Part shown: positions 45,466 through 57,804 of the stretch, piece by piece
Layout of the letters: each line of letters begins with the position of its first letter
How positions within the stretch are numbered: the first letter of the stretch is position 1
DNA from: Sarcophilus harrisii
Lineage: Eukaryota; Chordata; Mammalia; Dasyuromorphia; Dasyuridae
DNA: 64,000 bases
Reading direction: 5' to 3'
Assembly: GCF_902635505.1 (NCBI RefSeq)
Contig: NC_045429.1
Coordinates: 34,852,257 to 34,916,256 of the forward strand
Position numbers and translations under genes: made by a program
Notes under the pieces: generated by a model
Seen by the model: the letters and a program-made list of their open reading frames with translations, nothing else
Databases searched by the model: none
What the model was told of the DNA's origin: nothing

Positions 45466-45639
45466 CTATATATATATATATGTATACATAGTGACTCTGG
45501 AGGCGTATATCCGGCTCTTTCTTCTACATTTGCTCTCCACTTACCTGGGTGAGAAAACAAAATGCTGGTGGACTCCGATCATTATTAAAACACAGTATCT
45601 TAGAGTTAGACAGGGATCCTTCAGAAGACTGTGTAACCC

Positions 45640-45815
45640 AGCCCCCTAGCTATGGGTCGTGATCCCAAATGGGGTCTCATAACTGAATGCAGGGGTTATG
45701 AAATGATGATTTATTATCAATAAATGTATAATTTTACATACAAACCCAAGGTCACGTAGATTTTTTGGACCGAAAGGGGACATGAGTGGAAAAAGTTTAA
45801 GAAGCCACAGTCCTG
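45640..45815. mobile_element. hAT-like DNA transposon remnant
   Basis: 'gctatgggtcgtgatcccaa', 'tgaatgcaggggttatgaaa', 'gtggaaaaagtttaagaagc' resemble a non-autonomous hAT-type element. Exact family not known to me. Confidence 0.45.
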
Positions 45816-46008
45816 CCAGTACTTGAAAGATAAAATGCCTAACAATAGTTATCCACTCTTCATGGAATATTTCCAGGGAGGAGGATCCTCTAATCATCCA
45901 AAGCAGGCACTTCAGTCTGTGAATAGCTCTAATTGTTGGGAAGTTATTGTTCCTTAAAACAAGATTAAATCAGCTCCTTTGCATTTTATCCTGAGATTAT
46001 AGCATAAT

Positions 46009-46022
46009 CCCCCCCCCCCCCC
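46009..46022 (+). repeat. C14 homopolymer
   Basis: Fourteen C in a row. A poly-T run follows near 46053-46066. Confidence 0.9.
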
Positions 46023-46129
46023 AATCCTTTGACAAAGAAATGAGGATCAGTAGTTTTTTTTTTTTTTACCAGAGTAGCTCAACTTCCGTGTTTTAATCAA
46101 ATGCCTCTTGCTCCCCTGGGGAACTGAAA

Positions 46130-46440
46130 GCTCAACATGTTTAATGCTTCCAGGTACTTAAGTAGGCTGAAAGCTTCCATTCTTAGAATATTCTCCTTCC
46201 TTATCTCTGCCTCTTTGCTTCCTTCAAATCCTAGCCAAAATTCCAAGAAGCTTTTGCAAATGCCATCGAAACCTTGTACATCTCCCTGTCTCTTTCCAAT
46301 TTATTCTGTATGTATCTTATTCATAAATGATTATTTGCATGTTGTTTCCCCTTAGATTGTAAGATTCTTGAAGACAGAGCTTTTTTGACCTGAGCTTAGC
46401 AGTGCTTGGCACATAGTAGACTTAATAAACGATTGTTGAC
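46130..46440 (+). mobile_element. L2 3' region
   Basis: 'tagattgtaagattcttgaa' and 'tgcttggcacatagtagact' with 'taataaacgattgttgac' form a clear L2 terminus. The preceding 200 bp fit L2 less well. Confidence 0.7.
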
Positions 46441-46619
46441 TCGGTGGGCCAGCCCATGGAGCCGGATGGGTTGGGACAAATGACCCAGACTTGCAGAGGA
46501 GAAAGCTCAACATCAAAGATAGGTCATTTAGGAAGACCTGGCTAACAGAATGTAATTTTGTTTGTCCTTTTTAGAATGAAGAATGGTAAGAACCTATATT
46601 ATAACTATTTTCCTTTTAT

Positions 46620-46810
46620 TCATAATATTTTTATATAAAAATATATTATATAATATATATTTCATATAATATAGAAAATATATATTATATATATTTATAT
46701 AAAATATATAAAATATTATTCTAAATTTCCTTTTCCATTCATTTGACCCCTGGCTGTTGTATATGTGTGTGTAAATGTGTATGTTTATAAGGTGTGTGTA
46801 TGTGGGTGAG
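46620..46810. repeat. AT-rich palindromic tract plus TG repeat
   Basis: 46620-46716 is almost pure A/T with many TATATA units able to fold. 46755-46805 is a degenerate TG microsatellite. Confidence 0.85.
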
Positions 46811-46984
46811 GGGATGGGTTCCTTGCTGACCCTTCCCATTGTTTTTGAGGAAGAATGATTAAATAAATATGGAGAGCTTCTAGTGAGGAAGTTCTCTCTC
46901 CCAACTGGTCTGTAATTTAAGGTCTTTGTTGCCTGGAGCAGCAAGATGGAAGGCAACCTGCCCAGGTCAGCTTATCCTGACATC

Positions 46985-47195
46985 TTTTAGAGGTATCTGG
47001 ATAGCTCAATGGTTAGAGGTCTGGACCTGAAGTCAGGATGTCTTGAGTTCCAATACAGTCTCAGACACTCATGCGACTCTGGTCAAGTCCCTGCTTTAAT
47101 CCCCTGGAGAAGAAAATGGCAAAATCATTCCAATATCTTTGCCAAGAAAACCCAAATGGGTTATGAAGAGCTGGACACGACTGAACAATAACATC
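46985..47195 (+). mobile_element. tRNA-derived SINE
   Basis: 'ggatagctcaatggttagag', 'gacctgaagtcaggatgtct', 'tctttgccaagaaaacccaa', 'gagctggacacgactgaaca'. A middle part is deleted. Confidence 0.88.
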
Positions 47196-48520
47196 CTGAC
47201 TTTAATTAAACCCACCTCTATCTGCTAGGTCACCATCTTGCCATCCCCTTTTTACCCCCTTTTCCTTTCCTTTAACTTTTCACTTTTCAAAACTTGTCCT
47301 ATATTTTTTAGTAAATCTCTAGAATACAGTTCATTAAAGGAGAAGCTTCTCTGTTCTCTGTCTCTCTTTTCCCCCTCTTTCTCTTTGTCTCTCTCTCGTC
47401 CTTGATAAGAACACATGTCCTACTCCATACGTTTTTAAAAGGAAGTGCTAGTTTCAAAACATGCTACACAGGAAGCATACGAAGGATGAAGAGAGCTCAT
47501 ATCAGACAATGGGAGAGGTTAAAGGAAATACCTGTCATATTTCTTAAAGTTGAATGCCAATATTAAACAACAAACAAAAGCTTAGGGACCCAGTCTCCTT
47601 TAACACCTTCTTGCCTAATCTGTTTGGTCTCAATATTAACTCAGTTCTATTTCCTTTGTCACTGATTTCCCAGCTAGTTTATTGCCTTAGCTTTTAGGAA
47701 TCTACTTCTCCACCCCTCCTGTGTCTCCTTCTCCTGATCTAAGGTGTGGGAATACCAAGCCAGGTTCTCTATTTTCTTTCCTCCCCCAGCTCAGTCATAT
47801 CTCATGACGTTTTATTCTCATCCTACTGGAAACAACTTGAAGGTGTCCTTCATGTCACTCCCATCAACCAGCTCAAGTCAAAGAAGACTTTTCTCTAAAG
47901 GCCCCAAAACGAAGCCCCTACTTTAGATTTTAGAGTTCAAGCTACCTCAGCCTTATTCTAGGGAGTGAAGTCTTGGAGAAGTTTGGTTACCATCAAGTGT
48001 TTTTTATTCCCTGCTCCTGTTTCCCATTTAGGCAAATGTACCTGAATCAAATTTGCCTTGTGAGACCCTCTGGGCCCATTCAGTCTTTGATGATGAATCT
48101 CTCAGTTCTTGTGGTCTAGTCTACCAGACATCTCTTAGCCTTGGGCCCCCATCACAACTTGTTCATATTATTCTGGCTTGACTCAATCTGTTTTTAGTTT
48201 TGAAACCCCTTGAGGTCCCATCCTTGCTCCTCGTTGTACAAGTTCAATTGAAATTAAGACCATAGGGGCTAATGGATAGCCTTCTCCCTGTTTGTGGGGC
48301 CCAGTTTCAAATGGTTTCCTGTTATATGATAAATCATGCCCCATATTTGGCTCCCTAAACCCTTAGAGAGCCTGAAGACATGCTTCTGACATAATTATAA
48401 ATAAAAAAAAAACATGTATATATGATAATTCTTCAACTCTAGGCAGGTTTATTTCACTTAGTAAATTTTTTGAACTGCATTATTTAATTAAAAAGAAAAA
48501 AGGTAAGATTTCATATGAAT
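47196..48520. other. Intronic DNA, unassigned
   Basis: About 1.3 kb, with a CT-rich tract at 47345-47400. No repeat family or exon recognised. Short open frames are unremarkable. Confidence 0.35.
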
Positions 48521-48524
48521 ACCT

Positions 48525-48655
48525 TTTTTTTTTTTGCTGAGGCAATTGAGGCTAAATGACTTGCCCCAGGGTCACACAGCTAGCAAGTGTTAAGTGTCTG
48601 AGGCTAGATTTGAACTCAGGTCCTCCTGACTTCAGGGCTGGTGCTCTATCCACAT
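48525..48655 (-). mobile_element. Short-form tRNA-derived SINE
   Basis: Poly-T, then 'gctgaggcaattgaggctaa', 'ccccagggtcacacagctag', 'aggtcctcctgacttcaggg', 'ctggtgctctatcc': close to the young SINE at 22656, head truncated. Confidence 0.9.
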
Positions 48656-48839
48656 GAATAACCTTTTAAAGAGAGATGGCCATCAAGCCTCTCTCAGTCC
48701 CACATACATTCACATATAACACAGTCATTCTAAATTCCAAGATGGTGTAGGAATCACTTGAGATTTCATCAGCAGAAAGGACTTCTGGATAAAGAAACTC
48801 CATTTACCAATGGAAGGTGGTATCATCTTTGTAATAGAG

Positions 48840-48965
48840 TTGCCTAGATCACTGAGGTTTTTGATAGTGTGCCCAGAGTTACATAGCTACGATATGTCAC
48901 CAAAAGAAATTTGAACTCAGACCTTTCTGCCTTTAAGACCAGCTTTCTACCTTCTCCACACTGCC
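48840..48965 (-). mobile_element. MIR-like fragment
   Basis: 'tgcccagagttacatagcta', 'aatttgaactcagacctttc', 'ctaccttctccacactgccc'. Confidence 0.45.
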
Positions 48966-49285
48966 CCTCTCATACTTATAAGGAAGAAAGCAAAATGTCC
49001 ATTGAAAGTCTGTTATAGTTAGGCTGGAGCATTGCTATCACAGTTATATTATATATTTTGCTCTATACCAAAGTCTTTCCCAATGCCTTTTTTTCATGGT
49101 TGGTCCCATATTCTCAAGGTTTGGATCACAAGGCCCCAAACTGGAATGACTGTGACAATGTACAAATGTAAGTGTTATTTCAGGACTAAAGTTCAAATGA
49201 GTTCATACTCAAATGATAGACCATGGTGACAAAGTCAAGTAGACAAATTTTTATTAAGCCCTTTACTAAGTTCTGCTGATGTTAA
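48966..49285. other. Intronic DNA, unassigned
   Basis: No repeat or exon recognised. Confidence 0.35.
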
Positions 49286-49520
49286 AGAGTAGGGCAGGTG
49301 GGCAGTGTAGTGTAGAGAGTACCAGGCCTAGAGTCAGAAAGCTCAGAATTCAAATCAGGCTTCAGATACTTACTAACTGGGCAAGTCACTTAATCTATCT
49401 GCCTCAGTTTCCTCTTAAATGAGCTGGAAGAAGGAACTGGCCAATCATTCCAGTATGGCTGCCTAGAAACCCCAAATGGAGTCACAAAGAGCTGGACACA
49501 ACTGAAGTATTTGAACAACA
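49286..49520 (+). mobile_element. tRNA-derived SINE
   Basis: 'gggcagtgtagtgtagagag', 'ggcaagtcacttaatctatc', 'aaccccaaatggagtcacaa', 'gagctggacacaactgaagt'. Confidence 0.9.
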
Positions 49521-49529
49521 GTGATATAA

Positions 49530-49680
49530 ACACTGGACCAGTTCTGGGCCAATATAAAATTCTGGGCAAGTCACAACTTCTGCCTCAGTTTCCTCAATTG
49601 CAAAGTGAGAATAACAATGTCTGACATTAAAATGAGATCATATTTGTAAAAGGGCTTTGTAAATTTTAAAGAACTATGGA
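49530..49680 (+). mobile_element. MIR fragment
   Basis: 'ctgggcaagtcacaacttct', 'gcctcagtttcctcaattgc', 'aaaagggctttgtaaatttt'. Confidence 0.65.
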
Positions 49681-50185
49681 AACGATATTTTTATCATTAT
49701 TATTATTAATTGGGACCCACTGTATATGTTTTATTTGGTCAAGAATGAAAGGCTCAATCACAACAATTCAAAATAAAATCTCCTTTAAGTTGTGCTTTGA
49801 AGGAAAACATCATGACAACCCCCCCCCAAAAAAAAAAAAAAAAAAGGGAATAGGAATTGACTATAAGTACCGAGTTGAAAAAAGAGGAAATTTGCTTAAG
49901 TGAGATGTTAATGGGCTGTGATAAAAGTAAAAAGGAACATCAAAGTAACAGTGTGAAATGTAGACTGGAGCAACATAAAAGTAGATTGACCTATCTGGTT
50001 GCATACCAGAGCTACAGCTACCCCAGGTGAAAGGTTGGAATGTGAAAACAGGCAAGGTCTGCCTGTTCCTTCTGAGAGAAGGAAAGTCTCTGGGAAAGTT
50101 TATGGACAGTAGAGGAAAGTGATCTCCTTGTTTTCCCTTTTAGTTGCCAGTCTCTTCTTCCCAGTATTTAAGCTCAAAAGACCTT
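49681..50185. other. Intronic DNA, unassigned
   Basis: Contains a C9/A18 homopolymer pair near 49819-49846. No exon or repeat family recognised. Confidence 0.4.
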
Positions 50186-50189
50186 AGCT

Positions 50190-50400
50190 TAAAAAGGCCA
50201 AGATCTCCGACTGCATCCAGCCTCATCTCTAATTGTCCTAACCTATATCAGCCTAAGGGACCCAGATGGCTCGGGAGGGAAAAGTGAGGCATGTGACCTT
50301 TCCCAGCCCCTCCTTCTCTTAAATCCAATTTACTTGCATGTCATGATATCACCTCCCTGATGTCATGGTCCTCTTCAAGAATGGACGTACAATAACCTTG
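50190..50400 (+). mobile_element. RTE-tailed SINE
   Basis: 'actgcatccagcctcatctc', 'gggacccagatggctcggga', 'cttaaatccaatttacttgc', 'ctgatgtcatggtcctcttc'. The same family as 58490-58680. Confidence 0.75.
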
Positions 50401-50479
50401 CAGAACACCAACTTTTAGTGTAACACATTAAACTAAATGGCACATTTGATTCTGTGATAAAAACATGGCTTGGGTTGAG

Positions 50480-50690
50480 GGGTACAGGGTGGTACAAAGG
50501 GGTGCCGAAAAAATGCTAGGTTTGCAGTTAGAGAAACTAGACTAGATTCAATTTCGGTCCTGATTACACCCTAGGGAAGTCACTAATTCTTCTGAACCTC
50601 AGTTTCCTCATCTGTAAAATTGGGAGTGATAGAAACTTTTTGTAAAAAAAAAAAAAATAAAGGGTTATAGAAATGTGATCATTAGAATTA
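50480..50690 (+). mobile_element. MIR
   Basis: 'ctagggaagtcactaattct', 'gaacctcagtttcctcatct', 'gtaaaattgggagtgataga', and an A-run at 50644-50656. Confidence 0.7.
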
Positions 50691-53345
50691 GTAAGGGTAG
50701 AAGAGACAATATTAGAAGATCCCAGTTGGGTTCTTTCAGCACAGATTTGTGAGTTATTAATCTGGAAGCAATAACTGGGTGAGGAGCTGCCTTGTTAATG
50801 GCATAGAAAAGGCAAACACAGAGGTTCAAAAGAGTAACAGCTTTTCTAGGACTACAGATTTAAGCTAGAAGAACTCTTAAAATTCAGGCATCGTGTTTCT
50901 TTGACCCTTTGACTCTTTCTTTTTTCTTCATTAGCTCATTATCTAGCAAAGCCTTTATGGAGTTATTAGGTGCTCTCTTGTCTCTCTCTCATCCCCATTT
51001 TCCTTAGCAATAGAATGTGCTCTTGCCGTGACAACTCTAACATCTAGACAGCTGACCCTCACATCTTTATCTTTGTTTATTATCTCTCCTTAGCTTTTCT
51101 GAGCCTTAAGTTTGTCTTCTGATAAATGAGGCTGTTGTGCTCAGTGGCCTGATTTTGAAATCTATGATCTTAATAAATATATGTAACACTTCAACAGGTG
51201 AGAAATTTATTCTTTTGGATGATAAGATGAACCTCAGTAAACAGGTCCAACACTTTCAGTCGTGTTCAAATCCAGTAATATTTTATAGGAAGAAATGAAG
51301 CAATAAAAGGGAAGCCGAGATAGCACTGGGGGAGCTCTATATCAAATTTTCATTTATAATTGATGGGCCCTGTTTCTCCAGAACCAGTACTCCTATGAGT
51401 GGGCTGGCCCCATAATGCCAAGGCAATGACTGAACCACTCTGACCTCCACAAGTTGTCTCTGTCACATTGGTACAAACAAGGGCCCTGCCTTCAGTGGGG
51501 GAGGAAAAACAACCCCCTGCACATGTGCTCCTAAAAAGAGTTATTATTGACATTTTCCTATCTGCCAGGGGGAGAGTTTTTATTTTAATGATAAACTATT
51601 AGAACCATGTAACTGCCTGAAAATAACACAAGAGGGTGTTGAAATATTGAAAATATTGAATGACTTGACCCCAATATTTCATTTAAGCAAACTGCTATAA
51701 TTGTTTACCCAAAATATAATTCTCAAGGAAAAAAACAGTGGAACCCCTTCTCAAACTGGTGTTTCTAAGTGCATAAAATACATAATTTTAGAAAGGAAAC
51801 CAGTTATATTAAATTGTAATTAACAACAACAACAAAACCCAAACCAAAACTAGAACCAAAAATTAAAAAAAAAAAAATCCCACAAAAAAAGTTACCACTA
51901 AGTTCACAGATTCCAGATTATGGTCCTCTATGTTAACTGAGAGAATGATTTTTTTTTTTAAATGGGGTACTAGCACTGTAGTCATTTTGTTTATCTAAAA
52001 AAAGACTATTTCATTAATTTTAGGGTAAAAAAACCCTTCAAATTACAATGGTCACATTGGCAGAAGGCATGCAGAAAATATGAGGGAAATGCATCGTTAT
52101 TTACCATAGCTTCCACAAATAAATCTTGCAAGTTTTGCAGAGTTAAAGAGTATTTTAAAATCAAAAACCCAGACTTGGCCATTGTGCACAGATGTCAGCA
52201 TGGCTTGGACGATATTTTTGTCACAAGCACTCCAGCTTCCTATGAGATAAAGTAAATTCTTTTCTCTGAATACTCATTCTTTCCTCCCTCCTCCTCCTCC
52301 TCTTCCCGTCCCCCTCCCTACCCCATATCTGTCTAAGTGATAGCAACCTGATAACTCTTTAAACATAAAGCAGAGTGCTGACTCACAAGACACACAGAGG
52401 GAGGAATAGGGAGGACCTTGCCACTGATTATGTCTAACTTTGGATCCCAAAAGAAGATGAAATAATGACTACTTTTATTGGAAGGAATGTCCTGCCCTTT
52501 ATCTTTCTCTCATTCTCTTGTCAAAATGATTCTTAACACCCTGACTTTGGGGAAAGGGACCTTGGGAAATGAATATGAATACACACGTCAATTTAAATTT
52601 TTTGCTTGCATTCTACTTAGTGGAATGATTTTCAGTCAGTAAAAGGATCAATAATTATTATCTTGCTGAAGACAGATTTACTCACGGAGGAAGAGTCCTA
52701 TATTCCCCCACTGGGAGAAGATGGAGCAGAAGGAATATGGGAAAAAGAACAACTTGATAGAATAATGAATATTTCTAAAGAATCATGTCCACCCCCAGAT
52801 TCATGGCCTCTCTCATCAACCAAGTGGACTGTTGGTTCTAGGAGGATGAAAAAATTTCTTGGTTGGGAAAACCTATTTCAAAATCCAAATGATAATAAAG
52901 TTTCAAGGGCAATAGAGAAGTAAACATTTTTCAAGGGATTATGAACCTGGTCGGGATGCCACAAGTAAGTCATTTGGAGATTCTGAAATACATTTTTGTG
53001 ATGGTACTCTTTATTTACACCAATCCTTTAAAGCAGAAAAATAGGAATTGAGATTTTATCTTATAATTTGCAGGGCGTTCTACAACCCTACTAAAATACT
53101 TAGTAAGAGAATACAGAAATGTGGTGTTAAGTTTCTGCAAACAGGAGAGATGCATGTATAGCAGGGGGGAAAAGTCCAAAGGAGAATGTGGAGGATTGAA
53201 GAGAAGATAGGAGTTTTGAGATGTTATATTGAATAGCCTGGGAAGCCTGAGGTTCCTTAGGCCAGTTCCCAACATGGAGAAAGCCAAGAAAGGAAGATGA
53301 AAGGGTAGGTAGGAAACTGACATCAGAAAGAGGAAAAGAAGAAAT
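50691..53345. other. Long repeat-poor intronic stretch
   Basis: About 2.6 kb without a recognised mobile element, the longest such stretch in the intron. Frames of 67 codons (51350-51553, minus) and 86 codons (52663-52923, plus) show no known domain. It could hold conserved noncoding elements. Confidence 0.4.
52250..52420. promoter_or_regulatory. Candidate intronic regulatory element
   Basis: A polypyrimidine tract (52288-52325) is followed by 'agtgctgactcacaag', which holds an AP-1 site (tgactca, near 52380). Repeat-free surroundings. Motif-based inference only. Confidence 0.2.
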
Positions 53346-53514
53346 CAATTAAGTCAAACAATAAGCACTTGCTGTGTGCTTGGTACATACTATGAGGGCA
53401 ACTGGAGATGTTCTTCCCCACTCTAGAACTCAATAGAAAATGGGGGCCACCCTTCCTGTCTATAGTTCCTGGCATTGAGGTCACTGCAGTCATTGCCAGT
53501 GGCTAACAGTTTTG

Positions 53515-53650
53515 CCATAGACTCACAGAATCACTAAGCTGATGAGACAGATCATGCCTTCCTGAAGGATGATTCATACCCCCTCATCCCCTATAATCTC
53601 TGCAATAGGTGGTTATCCACACAGTGTTTGAATGGTTCTAAGGGAGGTAT
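53515..53650 (-). mobile_element. L3/CR1 fragment
   Basis: 'gactcacagaatcactaagc', 'ggtggttatccacacagtgt'. A short reverse L2-like block precedes it (53348-53400). Confidence 0.5.
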
Positions 53651-53699
53651 GATGGGGAAACTTGATGGTATACAAGGCATTTTAATCCCTCTACTGGCT

Positions 53700-54990
53700 C
53701 CGAGCCTTCTGGATTTTTCTTCTCTCTGGCTCTCCTCTTACCAGCATGACCAATTTTTCTGAGTCTCCCTTGAAGGATCAATATCCAAATGTTCCTTCTC
53801 TCAAATGGGAGTGAATGTCTGGGTTCTTTTTTTCTCTATATTCTCATTTGATAATCTCATTAGCTACCATAGGTTCCACCATCAGCCTCCCAAATCTAGG
53901 AGGTCGATTCTTGAGCTCGCTCTCTAGTTCCAATCAGCCCTTCCTTCTGGATATCCCCATGGCATCCTAAATTCAACATTTCCAAAATCAAATCCATTAT
54001 CTTTCCACCCAAACTCTCACATCCTAATTTCCCTCATCCTGTCAAGGGCACTCCCATTCCTTCCTCCAGTCACCCAAGTTCCCAACGTGGCTATCATCCT
54101 TGACTCCACTCTTACTTATCTCTCCCCTGCCCCCATTCAGTCAGTGATTTAGATTTATTAGCTCTGCCCCTACAATATTTCTCAGATCTCCTGCTTTTCT
54201 CCATCGACATAGCTGCCACCCAAGTTAAGGTCCTTATCAAATGATTTTTAAAGCCTCCTAATTGGTCTGTCTTTAGTCTCTACACTCCCATTCAAACGAT
54301 ATTCCTAAACCACTATGTCACTGTCCTGAGAAGAAAGGAAGGAAAGGAAGCATGTATTAGGTCTGTGATTTTCAAATAAATCTCATTCTATTATCACAAC
54401 CCTGGGAGGTAGACACAATTATTATCCCCATTTTACAGTTGGGGAAACCGAGGGCATTAGGAGATTAAGTTACTTGCCCAGAGTCACATGACTAGTCAGT
54501 GTCTGATGCCAGATTTGAGCTCGGCCAGCCTGACTACAGCACTTTGTCTGCTATACCACCTCGCTGCCTCAAAATCTTCAGTGGTTCTTTCTTGCATCTA
54601 GATTAAAATACAAACTCATTCGTTTGATACTTAAAACTTCATAAACTGGTTCCAAACTATCTGTCTAGAGTAATTAATTACACATTACTTTTCTCTCTGA
54701 ACACACATTCTCTATTCTAATCAAAGAGAGCTACTTGCTGTTTTGACATCTCCTACCTGTCCCCCAGGCTTTCTCCTCCTCCTGGAATCCACTTTCTTGA
54801 TTTATCAATCTATTGGTGTCTCCCTCTTTCAAAATTATTTTATGTTGATTTTTGTTTATATCTTGTGTTTGCTTATGTGAATATATGTTGTGCACTTCTG
54901 TTTCCTACACCTATACCAAATGTAAGCTTCTCTATCACGTTTTTGTCTGTCCACTCAGTCCTCCCTTCCTCCCCAGTAGGCACTTAAAAA
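53700..54990 (+). mobile_element. L2 LINE remnant split by MIR
   Basis: 'catggcatcctaaattcaac', 'atttccaaaatcaaatccat', 'tcatccttgactccactctt', 'cctcctaattggtctgtctt', then after the MIR 'aagattaaaatacaaactca'-like text and an L2 terminus near 54920-54990. Long but diverged. Confidence 0.7.
54325..54575 (-). mobile_element. MIR nested in L2
   Basis: 'ccattttacagttggggaaa', 'acttgcccagagtcacatga', 'gccagatttgagctcggcca', 'ctataccacctcgctgcctc': a nearly complete minus-strand MIR inside the L2 copy. Confidence 0.8.
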
Positions 54991-55009
54991 ATGCTAGTTG
55001 AAAGGAATT

Positions 55010-55215
55010 TATTGAATCACATAATTTGAGAACTGGAAGGGACCCCTGTGGTCACCAAATCCAATCCAAACTCGGAAGGAATCTGCACCGAAGCACACCC
55101 AAAAAAGGTTATACCAGCCTCAGAGCCCTAATACCTCCGAGGAGAGAGAACACGCTACTTGTTTAGGTGATCTATTCCACTTTCAGACAGCCTTTGTCTG
55201 ACAGGAAGTTCATGC
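55010..55215 (-). mobile_element. L3/CR1 fragment
   Basis: 'cacataatttgagaactgga', 'agggacccctgtggtcacca', 'ctattccactttcagacagc' match the reverse L3/CR1 3' region. Confidence 0.65.
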
Positions 55216-56005
55216 CAAGCAGGAAGTGGCAAAACAACAGAATAACATGGTAAACTCCGAAAAACTTGCCTCTTCTAGCAGAGAGAATTTTAAATACTTA
55301 TCTGCAATTATGAAACAATTATATAAGATACTTATGCTTTGTAAGGTCAATACAGAGTCACAATTTTCATTCTCTTAAAAATGTTACTTTTCAACAAAGG
55401 GCATATATAAAATCAGATAACTTTATAAAATAAGGCTTACAAAACACTTTCCTCATAGCCTTTTGTGGTAGGGGGAAATGCATTCCCCCCCCCCCATTTT
55501 TGGGGTGAAGAATATGTGACTCAGTGAGGGTAAGGGACCCTCCCTTTCCCCCAGTATCTATGCCAGAGCCAGGGCTGAAATTCAGGGTTTCTCATTTCTA
55601 CATATTGTCTTTTTAATGAATCTAGGAAAAAGTCATTATTGTACTCCCATTGCCAAATACATGACAAGAGTCTATTGTTGGGGCAGAATTTCCTGAGAAT
55701 TTTTAGATGTATTGTATCACACCACATTTAAGCCAGAACAACATGTACCAGAGGCAAATTTGGAAGGACAAGCCAGAGGCTGGGGTTAGCTTATGGTCAA
55801 GATTGTTCTCAGAAGTGATCTATGTCCTCAGCTGTTTCAAGCCCCACTAATGGTTTTGGGCACATGACTCCCAAACCTATATATCCAGTTCTCATGGCTC
55901 TCCTGATCTCCAGTTCAACATTCACCTAATAGACCACTTAACAGACTTCTCTTGGGATGAGTCCCAAGGCCTGAAACCCAATGAGCTTTCCTAAAATTTT
56001 AAGAC
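55216..56005. other. Intronic DNA, unassigned
   Basis: Only a C11 run at 55485-55495 stands out. No exon or repeat recognised. Confidence 0.35.
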
Positions 56006-56009
56006 AAAA

Positions 56010-56120
56010 GGGATAATAGGATTAGAGATTTAGAGACCTCACAATTCAACTAATTCAGCCTCTTCTTTTACAGTTAAGAACTGAGATCCCCAAAAGACAA
56101 ATCAAACTTGCCAAGCTCAC
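56010..56120 (+). mobile_element. MIR/THER-like fragment
   Basis: 'tagagatttagagacctcac', 'gttaagaactgagatcccca', 'cttgccaagctcacacaagc'. Confidence 0.4.
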
Positions 56121-56550
56121 ACAAGCAGTAAGCGATGATCATGTTATTAATTAAGAAAATGGAACAAAGCAAGTGAAAAGGATAATAGAAGTGGTTGCTG
56201 CCAACCATCTGCATAATGCATTGATTTTTGGCTGAGCACAATGCTTTATCAAAGTCAATTCAACCATAGAGAAAAATGTAAGAAAAATTATCAGAAATTA
56301 TTGTGCAGTTATATGTAGCAAATCAGAATTTAGAAAAAACAGGATTTTTTTTTTACCTCTAGAATGCCTTAACTAACAGATACCATGTAGAAGTCTTAAA
56401 TAATTCAATATAAATTGAAGTAGATATAAAGGCAAAATGTGAAATTAACCCTCAGCTTACCAAAAATTTCATTGAACAGAAGAATCTCATTTTTTAGCTT
56501 AAACCAGCTTATTGAAGTTTCCCATGTAATGACTTCTATCTGAATCAGCT
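56121..56550. other. Intronic DNA, unassigned
   Basis: No repeat or exon recognised. Confidence 0.35.
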
Positions 56551-56554
56551 GATA

Positions 56555-56755
56555 TAGGGAAGCCACAGATTTAGAGGTTAAAGGGCCCTTGGAATTTATC
56601 TAGTCTGATTCTTTCATTTTAAAAATGAAGAAACTGAGCAGAGTAGTCAAGTGACTCCCTAAGAATCGTGTATAGTTAAGTGCCAAAGCTGGGCTTTGAA
56701 TCTAGGCTCTGTGATTCTAAGATTAGTGCTTTTTCCAACTGTACCTACAGACAAA
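56555..56755 (+). mobile_element. MIR/THER-like SINE
   Basis: 'agatttagaggttaaagggc', 'aaaaatgaagaaactgagca', 'gccaaagctgggctttgaat', 'gtgctttttccaactgtacc'. Confidence 0.6.
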
Positions 56756-56929
56756 ATCCTGTTGCTAAGATAGCTAACATTAATTAAAGTAAATAATTTG
56801 TTTCAACAGTCATATGTTTAAGAGACATCCTCAGCATTATTCCTCAGGTGACATATTAGTTTTGGTTCCTCTCCCATAGCTAAATGATTAGTTATTTCCT
56901 TGTAGTTTTTTAGAGTGCTTCCTCTATGA

Positions 56930-57175
56930 ATTGTTCCATTCTGTTCAACTTCTTGTGACCCCATAGACTTGTCCACAGGATTTTCTTGGCAAAGATCGTG
57001 GTGTGGTCTGCCACTTATTTTTAGTTCATTTTACAGATGAGAAAAGTGAGATATATAGGGTACAGTGACTTGCCTAAGGTCACATAGGTACTAAGTGGTC
57101 AAGGCCAGATTTGAAAGCAGATTGTTTTGATTCCTGGTCAGGGACCCTATCCACGGTACCACCTAGCTGCCCTGC
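56930..57175 (-). mobile_element. tRNA-derived SINE, nearly full length
   Basis: 'tgttcaacttcttgtgaccc', 'ttttcttggcaaagatcgtg', 'acttgcctaaggtcacatag', and the head 'ctatccacggtaccacctag' plus 'ctgccctg'. Confidence 0.9.
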
Positions 57176-57530
57176 AAATTATAACGATAGGCAACCAGAG
57201 GCTAAATACCATGATCCTTACCCAGACAAGCCTGGGCTATGAAAGGTTCTTATTTTTCTGTCTAGAATTCCAATCACTTGATTATGTTCTGCCCTACACT
57301 TAGTCTGGTATGGTGTCAAGGAGGCTGGGCTCCAAGTTGTCAGGAGACAGGTATAAGCATGAGCAATATGAAGGAGGAATGAAAATATGGTTCACTTTTG
57401 TCTGAGACTTTTCTGTCTTGCAAAAGAGTGGGAGGTGGAGGCGTCTTCTCATTTCTCTTCTTTGAGTCTTGCTTATTCTTTTTAATTTTGCAACATTCAC
57501 TTTTAATGTCTCTCTGTGTGGTTGCTCTTT
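57176..57530. other. Intronic DNA, unassigned
   Basis: No exon. May extend the L1 fragment on its right. Confidence 0.35.
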
Positions 57531-57770
57531 TCACTTACATTGCTGTCATTATTATGTAGGTTGTTTTCTGGGCTCTGTTTATTTCACTCCGCATCAGTTT
57601 ATGTAAGTCTTCCCAGACTTCTCTGTATTCATCACATTCATCATAAACCATAATTAGCCATTTTTAGCCATTTCCCAATTGATGGGCATCTATTTTGTTT
57701 CCAATTCTTTGCTACCAGAAAAAAATGCTGCTATAGATATATTGGTTTCAAAGGAGGTTTTTTTCTTAAC
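57531..57770 (-). mobile_element. L1 ORF2 3' fragment
   Basis: 'gcatcagtttatgtaagtct', 'catttcccaattgatgggca', 'ttgtttccaattctttgcta' on the minus strand. Confidence 0.75.
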
Positions 57771-57804
57771 AAGGGCTTCTTTGGGGAACAAGTCCATGGG
57801 AATA

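Noticed and set aside
52663-52923. 86-codon plus-strand frame as an exon
   Set aside because: Acidic, with no recognisable family, antisense to LRRC8C, and no supporting splice sites or poly-A signal that I can point to.
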